Part shown: piece by piece, positions 9,314 to 19,788 of the stretch | Layout of the letters: each line of letters opens with the position of its first letter | Position numbering within the stretch: position 1 is the stretch's first letter | DNA from: Collimonas sp. OK242 | Lineage (GTDB): Bacteria; Pseudomonadota; Gammaproteobacteria; Burkholderiales; Burkholderiaceae_D | NCBI RefSeq assembly: GCF_900107095.1 | Contig: NZ_FNOR01000008.1 | Coordinates: 113,138 to 177,137, forward strand | Direction: 5' to 3' | Length of the DNA stretch: 64,000 bases | Notes under the pieces: generated by a model | Told to the model about the DNA's origin: nothing | Seen by the model: only the letters and a program-made list of their open reading frames with translations | Database searches by the model: none | Translations under genes and position numbers: made by a program

Positions 9314-9430
9314 GCGCATATCTCCTGTCTCACGATGTATCTTGAATCCGCCGGTGCGACACTCTCGGACGCCGATGCCAACCTTGGCCCAGGGCCTGAA
9401 TGAACGTAACTGCTCAAAGTGGGACAGGAT

Positions 9431-9709
9431 CTAGGAGGAATGCAAGCGGCGGTGCTCCGCACTGCAGAAAACCGTGCCGGACGCATCGGTCAGCGCTTCC
9501 GATGCCGGGAAATGCATGCCGCAATGGGCGCAGGCAACCATGGCTTCAACCGGCGAGGAATTGCTGGCTGCAGTGGATTCGGCGCCGTTGGGGGAAGCCG
9601 ATCCGCCTGAAGCGGAACGATCGAAACGATTTCCGCCAAGATTTTTTTTGAGGCGCTGCAGCCACACAATCACGGCCAGCACGACGACAATTAAAATAAT
9701 CAGTTTCAT
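9431..9709 (-). CDS. small membrane-anchored cysteine protein, PP0621 family
   Basis: A 92-residue protein with one N-terminal membrane helix (residues 2-19), a polar Ser/Ala linker, and a C-terminal zinc-ribbon-like motif: CAHCGMHFP followed by FCSAEHRRLH. The function is unknown. The pattern fits the PP0621-type hypothetical proteins found next to PilS and the CcsA-like protein in many betaproteobacteria (from memory). Its ATG overlaps the stop codon of the upstream ypjD-like gene (ATGA), so the two are probably translationally coupled. The most likely topology puts the cysteine domain in the cytoplasm, which is an inference from the positive charges after the helix. Confidence 0.8.
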   Translation of the reverse strand: MKLIILIVVVLAVIVWLQRLKKNLGGNRFDRSASGGSASPNGAESTAASNSSPVEAMVACAHCGMHFPASEALTDASGTVFCSAEHRRLHSS

Positions 9710-10515
9710 ACCAATACCCGATGCAACACAACCTCAAGCACGAAACGGCTCCCTACATACGCCAGTAACAATATGGCAAATCCGGTCAAGGTAAAACTGA
9801 GTGCGGTGCGGCCGCGCCAGCCCTGCCATTTGCGGCCCGCCAGCAGCAAACCGAACAAAGCCCATGACAGCATGGTGAAAATGGTCTTGTGATCCCATTT
9901 GAAGGCCTGGTTAAACAACTCTTCGGAAAACACTACCCCCGACAGTACCGTCAGCGTCAACAAGAAGAAGCCGAAAGCGATCAGGCGAAACAATAATTTT
10001 TCCATGGTCAACAGGGCCGGCAGACGATCCAGCGCGGCACCGAACCAGCCGGCTTTAGCCGCGCCCGGGCGGGTGTGCAAACGCGATTCCTGCAGCACCA
10101 TCAATACCGCATGAAATGCGGCGATAGTCAGGGTGCTATAGGCCAGGATGGAAATGACGATATGCCACAAGAACACCGGCGACTTGCCGCCCAGCGGCAC
10201 CATATTTCCCGGGAAAACCGCCGGCAGAATCGCTGCCAGCGCCGCCATCGGCAACACCAGAACCCGCAGGCCGTCCAAAGTGTAGTTGCGATTTTCCAGC
10301 CAATAGGCGGCGACCGAAACCCATAAGGTCGCCGACAACATCATCGAAAATCCGACGCGCAACTCTTGCGGCCCGACAACGTCGGCCCACAGCACGGCGC
10401 CATGTAGCAGCCATGCTGCCGCAACGAGAATGGAAATAGTCTGGCGTCGGCTCGACGGCAAAAAGGTGCAGCCTATATATAGCAGCGCCACCAGAACGAA
10501 AAGATATGTTTGCAT
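9706..10515 (-). CDS. ypjD: inner-membrane CcsA/YpjD-like cytochrome c assembly family protein
   Basis: A polytopic membrane protein of 269 residues with about eight hydrophobic segments and no soluble domain. It belongs to the cytochrome c assembly (CcsA/CcmC/CcmF-like) superfamily: the region VFLWHIVISILAYSTLTIAAFHAVL and the tail segment FKWDHKTIFTMLSWALFGLLLAG carry the conserved histidines expected for heme or quinone contact. The YpjD branch, encoded divergently from ffh in many proteobacteria, has no firm function, so I do not claim cytochrome c maturation. It overlaps the small cysteine protein downstream by four bases and is divergent from ffh across 284 bases. Confidence 0.85.
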   Translation of the reverse strand: MQTYLFVLVALLYIGCTFLPSSRRQTISILVAAAWLLHGAVLWADVVGPQELRVGFSMMLSATLWVSVAAYWLENRNYTLDGLRVLVLPMAALAAILPAVFPGNMVPLGGKSPVFLWHIVISILAYSTLTIAAFHAVLMVLQESRLHTRPGAAKAGWFGAALDRLPALLTMEKLLFRLIAFGFFLLTLTVLSGVVFSEELFNQAFKWDHKTIFTMLSWALFGLLLAGRKWQGWRGRTALSFTLTGFAILLLAYVGSRFVLEVVLHRVLV

Positions 10516-10799
10516 CGCGTAAGTTTACAACATGTGGCGTCTGCGCGGCGTGCTCAAACAAAGCGAAGCCCAGCTTGCCACCACCAGCCGCAATTTATTG
10601 CATTTTCAACATCGCATTCATCGATCCTGAGACGCCGGCCCTTATTCCAGGGTCGGCCTGAGCCTGCATCGGGTAAAATGGCTCTTTACACGCTTTACCG
10701 TGTCCGCTTTAATGCGCATTAGCCCATTAAATTACGCGAGAATACGCGAAAACTGGTTCACCTTGACCAATTGCACCTCTTCTGGAAACGCTGTTACCC

Positions 10800-12167
10800 A
10801 TGCTCGACAATCTTACCCAACGCCTCGCCAAAGTAGTAAAAACCATGCGCGGCGAAGCGCGCCTTACCGAAACCAACACCGCTGAAATGCTGCGCGAAGT
10901 ACGTCTGGCCTTGCTGGAAGCCGACGTCGCCCTACCTGCTGTGCGCGAGTTCATCGCCAACGTCAAGCAAAAAGCGTTGGGCGAAGAAGTGATTGCATCG
11001 CTGACACCCGGGCAGGCCCTGGTCGGCGTGGTGCAGCGCGAACTGGCCTCGTTGATGGGCGCCGATCTCGGTCCCGAGGCGTCGCAACTGAGTTTCGCCA
11101 CGCAGCCGCCGGCGATCATCCTGATGGCGGGCCTGCAAGGTGCGGGTAAAACCACCACCGTTGGTAAGCTCGCCAAATATCTGCGCGAACAAAAGAAGAA
11201 AAAAGTACTGACTGTCTCCGCCGACGTTTATCGTCCGGCCGCGATCGGCCAGCTGCAGACCGTCACGGCACAGGTCGGCGCAGATTTCTTCCCGACCGCA
11301 ACGACCGACAAGCCAGTCGATATCGCACTGGCCGCGCTGGACTACGCCAAGCGCCATTATCACGACGTGCTGATCATCGACACCGCCGGCCGGCTGGGTA
11401 TAGATGAAGCGATGATGAAGGAAATCAGCGCGATTCATGCCGCCGTCAACCCGATCGAAACGCTGTTCGTGGTCGACGCCATGCTCGGCCAGGATGCGAT
11501 TAACACCGCCAAGGCCTTCAACGATGCGCTGCCGCTGACCGGCATCGTGCTGACCAAACTGGACGGCGACGCGCGCGGCGGCGCGGCGCTGTCGGTAAGG
11601 CACATCACCGGCAAGCCGATCAAGTTTGCCGGCACTGCCGAAAAACTGGATGGACTGGAAGCCTTCGACCCAACCCGAATGGCCAACCGCATCCTCGGCA
11701 TGGGCGACATCCTGGCGCTGGTCGAGGAAGCCCAGAAAGGTGTCGATGTCGCGGCGGCCAAGGATCTGGCGCACAAAATCAAGGGCGGCGGCAAATTCGA
11801 CCTGAACGACTTCAAGGCGCAGCTCGGCCAGATGAAGAAAATGGGCGGCTTGTCCAACCTGATGGACAAATTGCCGGCGCAATTCCAGCAGGCGGCGGGC
11901 GGCGCCAATATGGACCAGGCAGAAAAACAGGTACGCCGGATGGAGGGCATCATCAACTCGATGACCGCCCAGGAACGGGCCAAGCCGGAGCTGATCAAGG
12001 CTTCGCGCAAGCGCCGCATCGCCGTCGGCGCGGGGGTGCAGGTCCAGGAAGTCAATCGCATGCTGTCGCAATTCGACCAAATGCAGTCAATGATGAAAAA
12101 GCTTAAAGGCGGCGGCATGATGAAAATGATGCGCGGCATGAAAGGCATGATGCCTGGCATGCGTTAA
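10800..12167 (+). CDS. ffh: signal recognition particle protein
   Basis: The SRP54 homologue, 455 residues, that binds 4.5S RNA and targets ribosomes making membrane proteins to FtsY. The N domain (1-90) is followed by the GTPase G domain with G1 GLQGAGKTTTVGKLA (near residue 107), G3 DTAGRLGID and G4 TKLDGDARGG. The C-terminal M domain is methionine-rich and ends MMKMMRGMKGMMPGMR, the expected RNA- and signal-peptide-binding tail. The 4.5S RNA gene is not in the window. The gene is followed after 43 bases by a strong terminator, so it appears to be monocistronic. Confidence 0.98.
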   Translation: MLDNLTQRLAKVVKTMRGEARLTETNTAEMLREVRLALLEADVALPAVREFIANVKQKALGEEVIASLTPGQALVGVVQRELASLMGADLGPEASQLSFATQPPAIILMAGLQGAGKTTTVGKLAKYLREQKKKKVLTVSADVYRPAAIGQLQTVTAQVGADFFPTATTDKPVDIALAALDYAKRHYHDVLIIDTAGRLGIDEAMMKEISAIHAAVNPIETLFVVDAMLGQDAINTAKAFNDALPLTGIVLTKLDGDARGGAALSVRHITGKPIKFAGTAEKLDGLEAFDPTRMANRILGMGDILALVEEAQKGVDVAAAKDLAHKIKGGGKFDLNDFKAQLGQMKKMGGLSNLMDKLPAQFQQAAGGANMDQAEKQVRRMEGIINSMTAQERAKPELIKASRKRRIAVGAGVQVQEVNRMLSQFDQMQSMMKKLKGGGMMKMMRGMKGMMPGMR

Positions 12168-12513
12168 AGCCTGCATCAGCACCGTCGCAACGCTGTCGTG
12201 ACACCTTCGAAAGCCTTGCAAGTCATTGACTTGCAAGGCTTTTCGCAAAATTGGGTCGACTCTGCGAAGTCGCTAAGCGGCGGCGGCGGCATTTGTGACC
12301 GTCCCCGAATTCTGAAAAGGATACTGAAAATTAGCGTCAACCGGCCGCATAAGCCCGCCGACCGGCGCTTCTCCCAGCCTGAGCGGCGGTTCCGCTTCCG
12401 TATCAAATCCCGCACAAACCAGCAAAAAACGCTTGCATCGCCAGGAAAAGCGCAACACTATTAGCGATGCGTGCTTGACGCATTTTTTCACTATCCCTGA
12501 AGGAGGCTCAAAG
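12168..12513. other. ffh to SWIB intergenic region (346 bases)
   Basis: It holds the ffh terminator (12211-12244) and the strong ribosome binding site of the SWIB gene (AGGAGG, 12501-12506). The open frame of the SWIB protein extends upstream to 12433, but without a ribosome binding site. I find no convincing -35/-10 pair for the downstream gene. Confidence 0.6.
12211..12244 (+). terminator. ffh terminator
   Basis: A perfect 14-base stem (12211-12224 with 12228-12241), a three-base loop and a short T-run (TTTT, 12240-12243). It starts 43 bases after the ffh stop. Confidence 0.85.
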
Positions 12514-12882
12514 ATGGCCACAGCCAAAAAACCAGCAGTTGCAGCAAAGAAGCCAGCAGCGACCAAAGCAGCCCCGGTCAAAGCGGCAGCCAAGCCTGCA
12601 GTAAAAAAAGCCGACGCTCCGAAAGTTGCGCGCAAGCCTAATGCAGCATTCATGAAAGCATTGACACCATCAGCTGTTTTGGCGGCTGTCGTTGGCGCGA
12701 CTCCGCTGCCACGCACTGAAGTTACCAAGAAGGTTTGGGAATACATCAAGAAGCATAATCTGCAAAATCCAGCAAACAAGCGCAACATCCTTGCAGATGA
12801 AAAATTGAAAGCTGTCTTTGGCGGCAAAAAAGAAGTGTCGATGTTTGAAATGACTAAACTCATTTCCGATCACTTGAAATAA
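12514..12882 (+). CDS. SWIB/MDM2 domain protein with histone H1-like basic tail
   Basis: A 122-residue protein in two parts. Residues 1-45 are Ala/Lys/Pro-rich repeats typical of histone H1-like tails. Residues about 46-122 form a SWIB/MDM2 fold (FMKALTPSAVLAAVVG, then LPRTEVTKKVWEYIKKHNLQ, NKRNILADEKLKAVFGG and MFEMTKLISDHLK). Bacterial SWIB proteins with such tails are known from Chlamydia and many betaproteobacteria and are thought to act on the nucleoid, but the molecular role is not settled. The start is the ATG at 12514, which has AGGAGG seven bases upstream; an earlier in-frame start at 12433 lacks one. A clear terminator follows. Confidence 0.93.
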   Translation: MATAKKPAVAAKKPAATKAAPVKAAAKPAVKKADAPKVARKPNAAFMKALTPSAVLAAVVGATPLPRTEVTKKVWEYIKKHNLQNPANKRNILADEKLKAVFGGKKEVSMFEMTKLISDHLK

Positions 12883-12933
12883 AGCTTAGGGCCTGGCTGG
12901 ACATTGTTCAACGCGTCGCCCTGAGTGCCAAAC

Positions 12934-12962
12934 AAAAACGCCCGCATCACGCGGGCGTTTTT
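12934..12962 (+). terminator. terminator after the SWIB gene (also works on the minus strand)
   Basis: Stem ACGCCCGC/GCGGGCGT with a five-base loop, with T residues after it and A residues before it, so it can stop transcription from both sides. The lytic transglycosylase gene ends 134 bases away on the other strand. Confidence 0.85.
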
Positions 12963-13095
12963 GTATCTGCAGATTCCAGCATCAATCGAATAAATCCGAA
13001 TAGTCGATTGCTGCATAGCCTGCCGGCGTCTTCCACGGCAGGACCGGCGGCGCGTCGGTCCAAACGCTCGGGATGGCCGTCGGCCATGGGAAAAG

Positions 13096-13764
13096 TTACC
13101 GGTGGGCGGAAACTGTATGGATTGGCGGATCGTCCTTGTATTCCCAGCGCTTCCACGCCGCCAATACCGCATTGGGGTATTCAGGACGCCCGCGGCTGCC
13201 GTTGTAGCGGCCGAGCGCGAGATAAAGGTTGCCCTTTTCCATATCGATGTACATCCGCAGAATCGAACAGCCGTAACGCAGATTGGTCTGCATGTTGAAT
13301 AATTTGCTGCGGTCGGCATCGCCGATGACGCGGGTCCAGAACGGCATGACCTGCATGTAGCCATGGGCGCTGACGCTGGATAGCGCGTACTTCCGGAATG
13401 CTGATTCGACCTGGACCAGGCCCAGCACCATGCCAGGATCAAGACCGGCGCGCTTGGCTTCATACCAGGCGGTTTCCAGAAATTCGATGCGCATTTGCGT
13501 ATCCGGCAGTTTCTTCTTCAGGCGCTCCGACATCTCGCCCAGCCAATACAGATACTGGATGCGCTGATCGATGTCGGAAAACTTGGGTTTCGGCGGGCGG
13601 GCGTCATTGATGGCGCGCGACAACGCCAGGCGTACCGAGTCCGCCAGCTCTTCTTCTTTTTGATTGCCGGCATGCGCCATGCTGCCAAATAATAATATAG
13701 GCAGCAATATGGGCAACAAGCCAAGCCAACGAGACCAGCGCAATCGACACTCCCCAAAATGCAT
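13096..13764 (-). CDS. lytic transglycosylase (Slt domain), exported
   Basis: Periplasmic peptidoglycan-cleaving enzyme that forms 1,6-anhydro-muropeptides. With the ATG at 13762-13764 it has 222 residues: a signal peptide (hydrophobic LGLLPILLPILLF, cleavage near AHA-GN, residue 32), a helical linker, then an SLT catalytic domain. The catalytic Glu is Glu120 in GLVQVESAF, followed by SSVSAHGYMQVMPFW, the Gly-Leu/Tyr-Met-Gln-Val motif of family 1, and ALGRYNGSRG near the end. The true start may be an in-frame TTG at 13741-13743, because GGGGAG sits six bases before it and the signal peptide is still complete; the ATG has no ribosome binding site. It probably feeds the AmpD recycling pathway. 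Confidence 0.88.
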   Translation of the reverse strand: MHFGECRLRWSRWLGLLPILLPILLFGSMAHAGNQKEEELADSVRLALSRAINDARPPKPKFSDIDQRIQYLYWLGEMSERLKKKLPDTQMRIEFLETAWYEAKRAGLDPGMVLGLVQVESAFRKYALSSVSAHGYMQVMPFWTRVIGDADRSKLFNMQTNLRYGCSILRMYIDMEKGNLYLALGRYNGSRGRPEYPNAVLAAWKRWEYKDDPPIHTVSAHR

Positions 13765-13851
13765 TTTTATTTGGGATGAGTATACAAAGAAAGCGCAGAG
13801 AAAACGCAAAGAAAACGGCGCAAGAACCAATGCGCCCTTATTTTGTTGTTT

Positions 13852-15591
13852 TTAGGAAACTAGGCGATTTTTAATAAACGCCGCCACCTCTGCCAACGGC
13901 ACGGTAGTGGCCTCGGTATCGCGTCGTCCCTGGTACTCCAGCTGGCCGTCCTTGAGACCGCGATCGCCGATCACCACGCGATGCGGCACGCCAATCAGCT
14001 CCCAGTCGGCAAACATCGCGCCCGGGCGCTCGCCGCGGTCGTCCAGAATCACGTCGACACCTGCCGCCAGCAGCGTTTCATACAACTTGTCGGTCTCGGC
14101 TTTGACCGCCTCGCTGCGGTCATAGCCCATTGGGCACAAGACCACTTCGAACGGCGCGATAGCAGTCGGCCAGATGATGCCCTTGTCGTCGAAATTCTGT
14201 TCAATTGCAGCACCCAGGATGCGTGTAATGCCGATTCCATAACACCCCATCTGCAATAGTTGCGGCTTGCCGTTCTCATCCAGGAAAGTCGCCTTCATCG
14301 ATTCCGAATAGGCGGTTCCCAGCTGGAACACATGGCCGACTTCGATCCCGCGCAGGATGGCCAACGCGCCTTTGCCGTCCGGCGATGGATCGCCCTCGAC
14401 CACATTGCGGATATCGAACACCATCGGCTCGGGCAAGTCGCGGCCCCAGTTGACGCCGGTGAAATGGAAATCCACCTCGTTGGCGCCGCTGACAAAGTCA
14501 TGCATGTTGGCGACGGTGACATCGGCCACCACGCTAACCGGCTTCTTGGTATTGATCGGCCCCAGATAGCCTGGCGGCGTGCCGAAATATTCAACGATTT
14601 CTTGTTCCGTGGCGAAACGATAACCGGCCAGGCCAGGGATTTTATTGACCTTGATTTCATTAAGCTCATGGTCGCCACGCAGCATCAAAAGCCAGACTAC
14701 CTTGCTTGCGGCTTCTTTATCGCTTGCTTCTTTCTCAACAGTCAGCACGATCGATTTGATGGTGCGCGCCAAAGGTATTTCCAGCAATTCCGCTACCGCT
14801 TCGCATTTAGCCTTGCCGGGTGTCGCCGTCTTGGTCAGCGCTTCGGTCGGCGCAGCCCGGGTCGGGTTCAAAGGCAAGGATTCGGCCGCTTCCATATTGG
14901 CGGCGTAATCCGAGTTAGGACAGTACACGATAGCATCTTCGCCGGTAGCGGCGATAACGTGGAATTCGTGCGAACCGGTGCCGCCGATGGCGCCGTTGTC
15001 AGCAGCCACCGCGCGGAATTGCAGGCCAAAGCGATTGAAGATGCGGACGTAAGCGTCATACATGATCTGGTAGGACTGCTTCAGGCCGTCCAGGTCGCGA
15101 TCGAAGGAATAGGCGTCTTTCATCGTGAACTCGCGCCCGCGCATCAAGCCGAAACGCGGCCGGCGCTCATCGCGGAATTTGGTCTGGATATGGTAAAAAT
15201 TCACCGGCAGTTTGCGATAGGAGCGTAATTCGGTGCGGGCGATGTCAGTAATCACTTCTTCCGAAGTCGGCTGGATGATGAAGTCGCGACCGTGGCGATC
15301 CTTGACGCGCATCAATTCTGCGCCATATTTTTGCCAGCGTCCGGTTTCTTGCCACAGTTCGGCCGGCTGCACCACCGGCATCAGCAATTCCACTGCGCCG
15401 GAACGGTTCATCTCCTCGCGCACGATGTTTTCGACTTTGCGGATTACGCGCAAGCCCATTGGCATATAGGTATAAATGCCGGAACTGATGCGTTTGATCA
15501 TGCCGGCGCGCATCATCAGTTTGTGGCTAACGATTTCAGCGTCGGATGGAGCTTCTTTGAGCGTGGAGATAAAAAAACGGGAGGCGCGCAT
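13852..15591 (-). CDS. proS: prolyl-tRNA synthetase, bacterial type
   Basis: Class II aminoacyl-tRNA synthetase, 579 residues, charging tRNA-Pro. Motif 1 lies near [27 protein letters not shown], motif 2 at [27 protein letters not shown] and motif 3 at [17 protein letters not shown]. Between motifs 2 and 3 there is the roughly 180-residue insertion domain (INS, YbaK-like) that edits Ala-tRNA-Pro in bacterial-type ProS. An anticodon-binding domain fills the last 130 residues. It is transcribed away from rppH across a 273-base region that contains a palindromic repeat. The lytic transglycosylase lies downstream, 87 bases away. The window's only tRNA-Pro is at 43472. Confidence 0.98.
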   Translation of the reverse strand: MRASRFFISTLKEAPSDAEIVSHKLMMRAGMIKRISSGIYTYMPMGLRVIRKVENIVREEMNRSGAVELLMPVVQPAELWQETGRWQKYGAELMRVKDRHGRDFIIQPTSEEVITDIARTELRSYRKLPVNFYHIQTKFRDERRPRFGLMRGREFTMKDAYSFDRDLDGLKQSYQIMYDAYVRIFNRFGLQFRAVAADNGAIGGTGSHEFHVIAATGEDAIVYCPNSDYAANMEAAESLPLNPTRAAPTEALTKTATPGKAKCEAVAELLEIPLARTIKSIVLTVEKEASDKEAASKVVWLLMLRGDHELNEIKVNKIPGLAGYRFATEQEIVEYFGTPPGYLGPINTKKPVSVVADVTVANMHDFVSGANEVDFHFTGVNWGRDLPEPMVFDIRNVVEGDPSPDGKGALAILRGIEVGHVFQLGTAYSESMKATFLDENGKPQLLQMGCYGIGITRILGAAIEQNFDDKGIIWPTAIAPFEVVLCPMGYDRSEAVKAETDKLYETLLAAGVDVILDDRGERPGAMFADWELIGVPHRVVIGDRGLKDGQLEYQGRRDTEATTVPLAEVAAFIKNRLVS

Positions 15592-15727
15592 AACGATGAA
15601 TTCTTTTTAAAAAGAGAGGGTTATAATCAACTCAATTTTAAAGGATTAGCTGGCTGATGCGCCTACTCTTTGCACAATTGATTAATGTTCCGGCCATTGT
15701 TGCTATAGGTCAGGACAAATTGCGCGC

Positions 15728-15785
15728 CTAGTCGGGCGAGGACAGAGCTCTGCACCTAGCCTTGACGGCTTTATGGCTCTGTTCC
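15728..15785. repeat. palindromic intergenic repeat, copy 3 (short, diverged)
   Basis: GGACAGAGC (15740-15748) pairs with GCTCTGTTCC (15776-15785), with one interruption. The left flank CTAGTC followed by GAGGACAGAG matches the copy at 1882-2005, and the right flank CCGCAATG matches the copy at 28111-28210. The inner part is unlike the other two. It lies in the divergent proS/rppH region. Confidence 0.6.
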
Positions 15786-15864
15786 GCAATGATAACGGCA
15801 AGCAAGGAATCTAGCAGAATGAGCAGTAGAGCCGCCTGGCCGCAGAAAGTTTTGAGGTAACAAC

Positions 15865-16446
15865 ATGCTTGACCGTGAAGGCTTTCGCCCGAACGTCGGC
15901 ATTATCTTGCTCAACACCCAGAATGAAGTCTGGTGGGGCAAGCGCGTGCGTGAACATTCGTGGCAGTTTCCACAAGGCGGTATCAAATACGGTGAAACCC
16001 CGGAGCAGGCAATGTTTCGCGAACTCGAGGAAGAAATCGGGCTGAAAGCGGAACACGTCAAGATCATCGGCCGCACGCGCGACTGGTTGCGCTACGAGGT
16101 ACCTGATCATTTTATCAAGCGCGATGTACGCGGCCATTACCGGGGCCAGAAGCAAATCTGGTTCCTGCTGCGCATGGTGGGACGCGACTGCGATGTCAAC
16201 CTGCGCCTGACCGAGCACCCCGAATTCGACGCCTGGCGCTGGCATGACTACTGGGTTCCGCTGGATGTCGTGATCGAATTCAAGCGGGATGTATACCAGC
16301 GCGCCTTGCAAGAATTATCACGTTTCCTGACGCGCCCCTTGCAAAATGCGCCGCATCACGCCCGTCATTTACGCACCGGCCACGGGCCGCGCGCATCGAC
16401 ATCGACTCAATCCCCCCCGGCCTGTGCCGAACCCGAAAAGAAGTGA
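15865..16446 (+). CDS. rppH: RNA pyrophosphohydrolase (Nudix)
   Basis: Nudix hydrolase of 193 residues that removes pyrophosphate from the 5' end of transcripts, starting RNase E-dependent decay. The first residues ([17 protein letters not shown]) and the Nudix box [23 protein letters not shown] are characteristic of the RppH/NudH family, as is [10 protein letters not shown] further on. The C-terminal 35 residues (after ELSRFL) are a low-complexity His/Pro/Ser tail, longer than in E. coli RppH (176 residues). GAGG lies seven bases before the ATG. Its stop codon overlaps a possible GTG start of the next gene, so the two are probably one operon. Confidence 0.95.
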   Translation: MLDREGFRPNVGIILLNTQNEVWWGKRVREHSWQFPQGGIKYGETPEQAMFRELEEEIGLKAEHVKIIGRTRDWLRYEVPDHFIKRDVRGHYRGQKQIWFLLRMVGRDCDVNLRLTEHPEFDAWRWHDYWVPLDVVIEFKRDVYQRALQELSRFLTRPLQNAPHHARHLRTGHGPRASTSTQSPPACAEPEKK

Positions 16447-16454
16447 GCGCCTCT

Positions 16455-17063
16455 ATGGCTTTTGATTTTGCCTTCCGTATTCCAGCTACACAGAAGATAC
16501 CGCAACTATTGCCACTGGCCGCCAGCCTGCTGTTGCTAGGCGCCGCTACACAAGTGCATGCAGCTACCGACCCGTTCTACCCAAGCGCTGTCCAGCAATC
16601 GAATCCCGGCTTGTCCGACGATGACTTCGACGATGGAAAATCATGGCAAGAAGTCAAGACAGAAATCCCGCCGGCGCCACAGACGGCCAATCTGGTGTCG
16701 TTTTACGTCGGCCCGACTGCCACCATGAATTTCTTCATCGACATGAATTCGATATCGGTCGGCAGCGACGGCGTGGTCCGTTACACCTTGGTCAGCAAGA
16801 GCCAGGGCGGTGCTGAAAATATCAGCTACGAGGGGATTCGCTGCCAGACCTACGAAAACAAGCTGTATGCGTTTGGCCAGAAAGATGGCAGCTGGTCGCG
16901 CGCGCGCCTGAGCGGCTGGAAACAGATCAGCGAATTGTCCGGCAACCGCCAGCATGCGGCATTGGCCAAAGACTATCTTTGCCAGGATGGCACGGTAGCC
17001 GGCAAAGTTGAGGATATCCGCAATCGGGTGCGCAGCAATCGCACGATCAAACCAGGTAGCTGA
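16455..17063 (+). CDS. CNP1-like family exported protein
   Basis: A 202-residue protein with an N-terminal signal peptide (hydrophobic LLPLAASLLLLGAA, cleavage near VHAAT). The mature part carries the NLVSFYVGPTATMNFFIDMNSISVGSDGVVRYTLVSKS block and the GIRCQTYENKLYAFG segment with YLC near the end, which I recognise as the CNP1-like family (name from the family description; function unknown). Two cysteines could form a periplasmic disulfide. I chose the ATG at 16455; a GTG at 16443 overlaps the rppH stop and would add four residues. A bidirectional terminator follows after 22 bases. The family is mainly betaproteobacterial, as far as I know. Confidence 0.8.
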   Translation: MAFDFAFRIPATQKIPQLLPLAASLLLLGAATQVHAATDPFYPSAVQQSNPGLSDDDFDDGKSWQEVKTEIPPAPQTANLVSFYVGPTATMNFFIDMNSISVGSDGVVRYTLVSKSQGGAENISYEGIRCQTYENKLYAFGQKDGSWSRARLSGWKQISELSGNRQHAALAKDYLCQDGTVAGKVEDIRNRVRSNRTIKPGS

Positions 17064-17085
17064 TCGACAATCCCGCGATCTATAC

Positions 17086-17120
17086 AAAAACGGCTCCGGC
17101 AATCTGCGGAGCCGTTTTTT
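17086..17120 (+). terminator. bidirectional terminator between the CNP1-like gene and proB
   Basis: Stem CGGCTCCG/CGGAGCCG (17091-17098 with 17107-17114), an A-run before and a six-T run after. The two convergent genes end 22 and 31 bases away. Confidence 0.88.
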
Positions 17121-17151
17121 ATTGGCCAGGACTGTTAGTCTTGCTTGCTGC

Positions 17152-18270
17152 TTAAAGCAAAACCATATTATCCCGATGTATCAGTTCCGACTCTTCGACA
17201 AAACCCAGGATCGCCTGGATTTCCGACGAAGGATGGCGCATGATGCGGCGCGCTTCGGAGCTGCTGTAATTGCTGATGCCGCGCGCGATGGCATGGCCAT
17301 CGACATCGGTGCAGGTAATGACATCGCCGCGGCCGAACTCTCCTGACACTGCGGTCACGCCGATCGGCAACAAGGACTTGCCCTCGTTCCGCAGTTTTTG
17401 CACCGCGCCGGCATCCAGCACGACCTTGCCCGCGGTTTTCAGATGATCCGCCATCCACTGCTTGCGTGCCGTGAGTTGCGCAGTTTGCGCGGTCAATTGC
17501 GTGCCGATCGCCTCGCCGCCGGCAAGCCGCGTCAGCACCGCATCTTCACGGCCCCAGGCAATCACTGTGTGGGCGCCCGAAGTTGCGGCGCGCTTGGCCG
17601 CCAGGATCTTGGTTATCATGCCGCCGCGGCCGATGCTGGTGCCGGCGTCGCCTGCCATCACTTCCAGCGCCGGATCGCCGGCTTGCGCTTCATGCACAAA
17701 TTCGGCGTTCGGGTCTTTGCGCGGATCGGCGGTATACAAACCTCTTTGATCGGTCAGGATGATCAAGGCGTCGCCTTCGATCAGGTTGGCAACCAGCGCG
17801 CCGAGGGTATCGTTGTCGCCGAACTTGATTTCATCGGTGACCACGGTGTCATTCTCGTTGATGATCGCCACCACGCCAAACCGCAACAGGGTGAACAACG
17901 TCGAGCGGGCGTTCAGGTAGCGTTCGCGATCGGCCAGATCGGCGTGCGTCAGCAATACTTGCGCGGTACGTATATTGTGGGCGCGGAAGCTTGTTTCATA
18001 GATCTGCGCCAGGCCCATCTGGCCAACTGCGGCACAAGCCTGCAATTCGTCGATGCTGGTCGGCCGCTTGTCGAAGCCGAGCCGCTGCATGCCTTCCGCC
18101 ACCGCACCGGAACTGACCAGCACAACTTCCTTGCCCATCGCCCGCAGCTCGGCGATCTGGGTCGCCCATTTGGCGATGGCGCCGGCATCCAGGCCCTTGC
18201 CGTCATTGGTTACCAGGGAGGATCCGACTTTGATAATGATGCGCTTGGCTTTTTGAATGACGGAATTCAT
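17152..18270 (-). CDS. proB: glutamate 5-kinase
   Basis: First enzyme of proline synthesis, phosphorylating glutamate; 372 residues with the ATG at 18268-18270 (E. coli ProB has 367). The amino acid kinase domain starts [12 protein letters not shown], with [11 protein letters not shown] and the INENDTV substrate loop; [15 protein letters not shown] lies near residue 225. A C-terminal PUA domain (about 280-365) is present. A longer frame runs back to a TTG at 18318, but homology begins at the ATG. It follows obg by 128 bases in the same direction, the usual obg-proB order, and shares a terminator with the convergent CNP1-like gene. Confidence 0.97.
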   Translation of the reverse strand: MNSVIQKAKRIIIKVGSSLVTNDGKGLDAGAIAKWATQIAELRAMGKEVVLVSSGAVAEGMQRLGFDKRPTSIDELQACAAVGQMGLAQIYETSFRAHNIRTAQVLLTHADLADRERYLNARSTLFTLLRFGVVAIINENDTVVTDEIKFGDNDTLGALVANLIEGDALIILTDQRGLYTADPRKDPNAEFVHEAQAGDPALEVMAGDAGTSIGRGGMITKILAAKRAATSGAHTVIAWGREDAVLTRLAGGEAIGTQLTAQTAQLTARKQWMADHLKTAGKVVLDAGAVQKLRNEGKSLLPIGVTAVSGEFGRGDVITCTDVDGHAIARGISNYSSSEARRIMRHPSSEIQAILGFVEESELIHRDNMVLL

Positions 18271-18398
18271 ATTTTTATCTATCGCGGCCACCTCGGCCGA
18301 TACCTGAATATTTGACAAGGCGGCAGAAAAAATAAGGCCAACGCCGGCGGGTATCTACATCAGATTCCCCGCACAGACATCAGCCGCCAACTACTTGC

Positions 18399-19517
<1,119 letters not shown>

Positions 19518-19712
19518 CTAATGAGGTTGGAGGTTAAATTCTTATTGAAAGACACAGGTAACTTTACCGATTTTTGGTCATCGTTGCAGCACAGGCCGCA
19601 ACCGGCATTGCAATAATGCCATTATTTCAAGCGCAACTTGCCGCAAGCGAGTCAATAGCTTGCGCGTCCCCAGTTGTCTGAACAGTGTTTTCAGTGTTTT
19701 ACGAGCAGAAAC

Positions 19713-19742
19713 CAAAAAGGCTCTACCAGCGGCAGAGCCTTT
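19713..19742 (-). terminator. rplU-rpmA operon terminator
   Basis: On the minus strand AAAGGCTCT/AGAGCCTTT (19734-19742 with 19716-19724), followed by a run of T. It lies about 47 bases downstream of the rpmA stop. Confidence 0.85.
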
Positions 19743-19788
19743 CGCAGCAAGGCTATGAAGCCTTGCTTATGTCGAAGCTTAAAGAAAC

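Noticed and set aside
12870-13463. A 197-codon frame overlapping the end of the lytic transglycosylase
   Set aside because: It is a shadow of the transglycosylase frame and crosses a terminator; the real gene is intact with its catalytic Glu and C-terminal motif.
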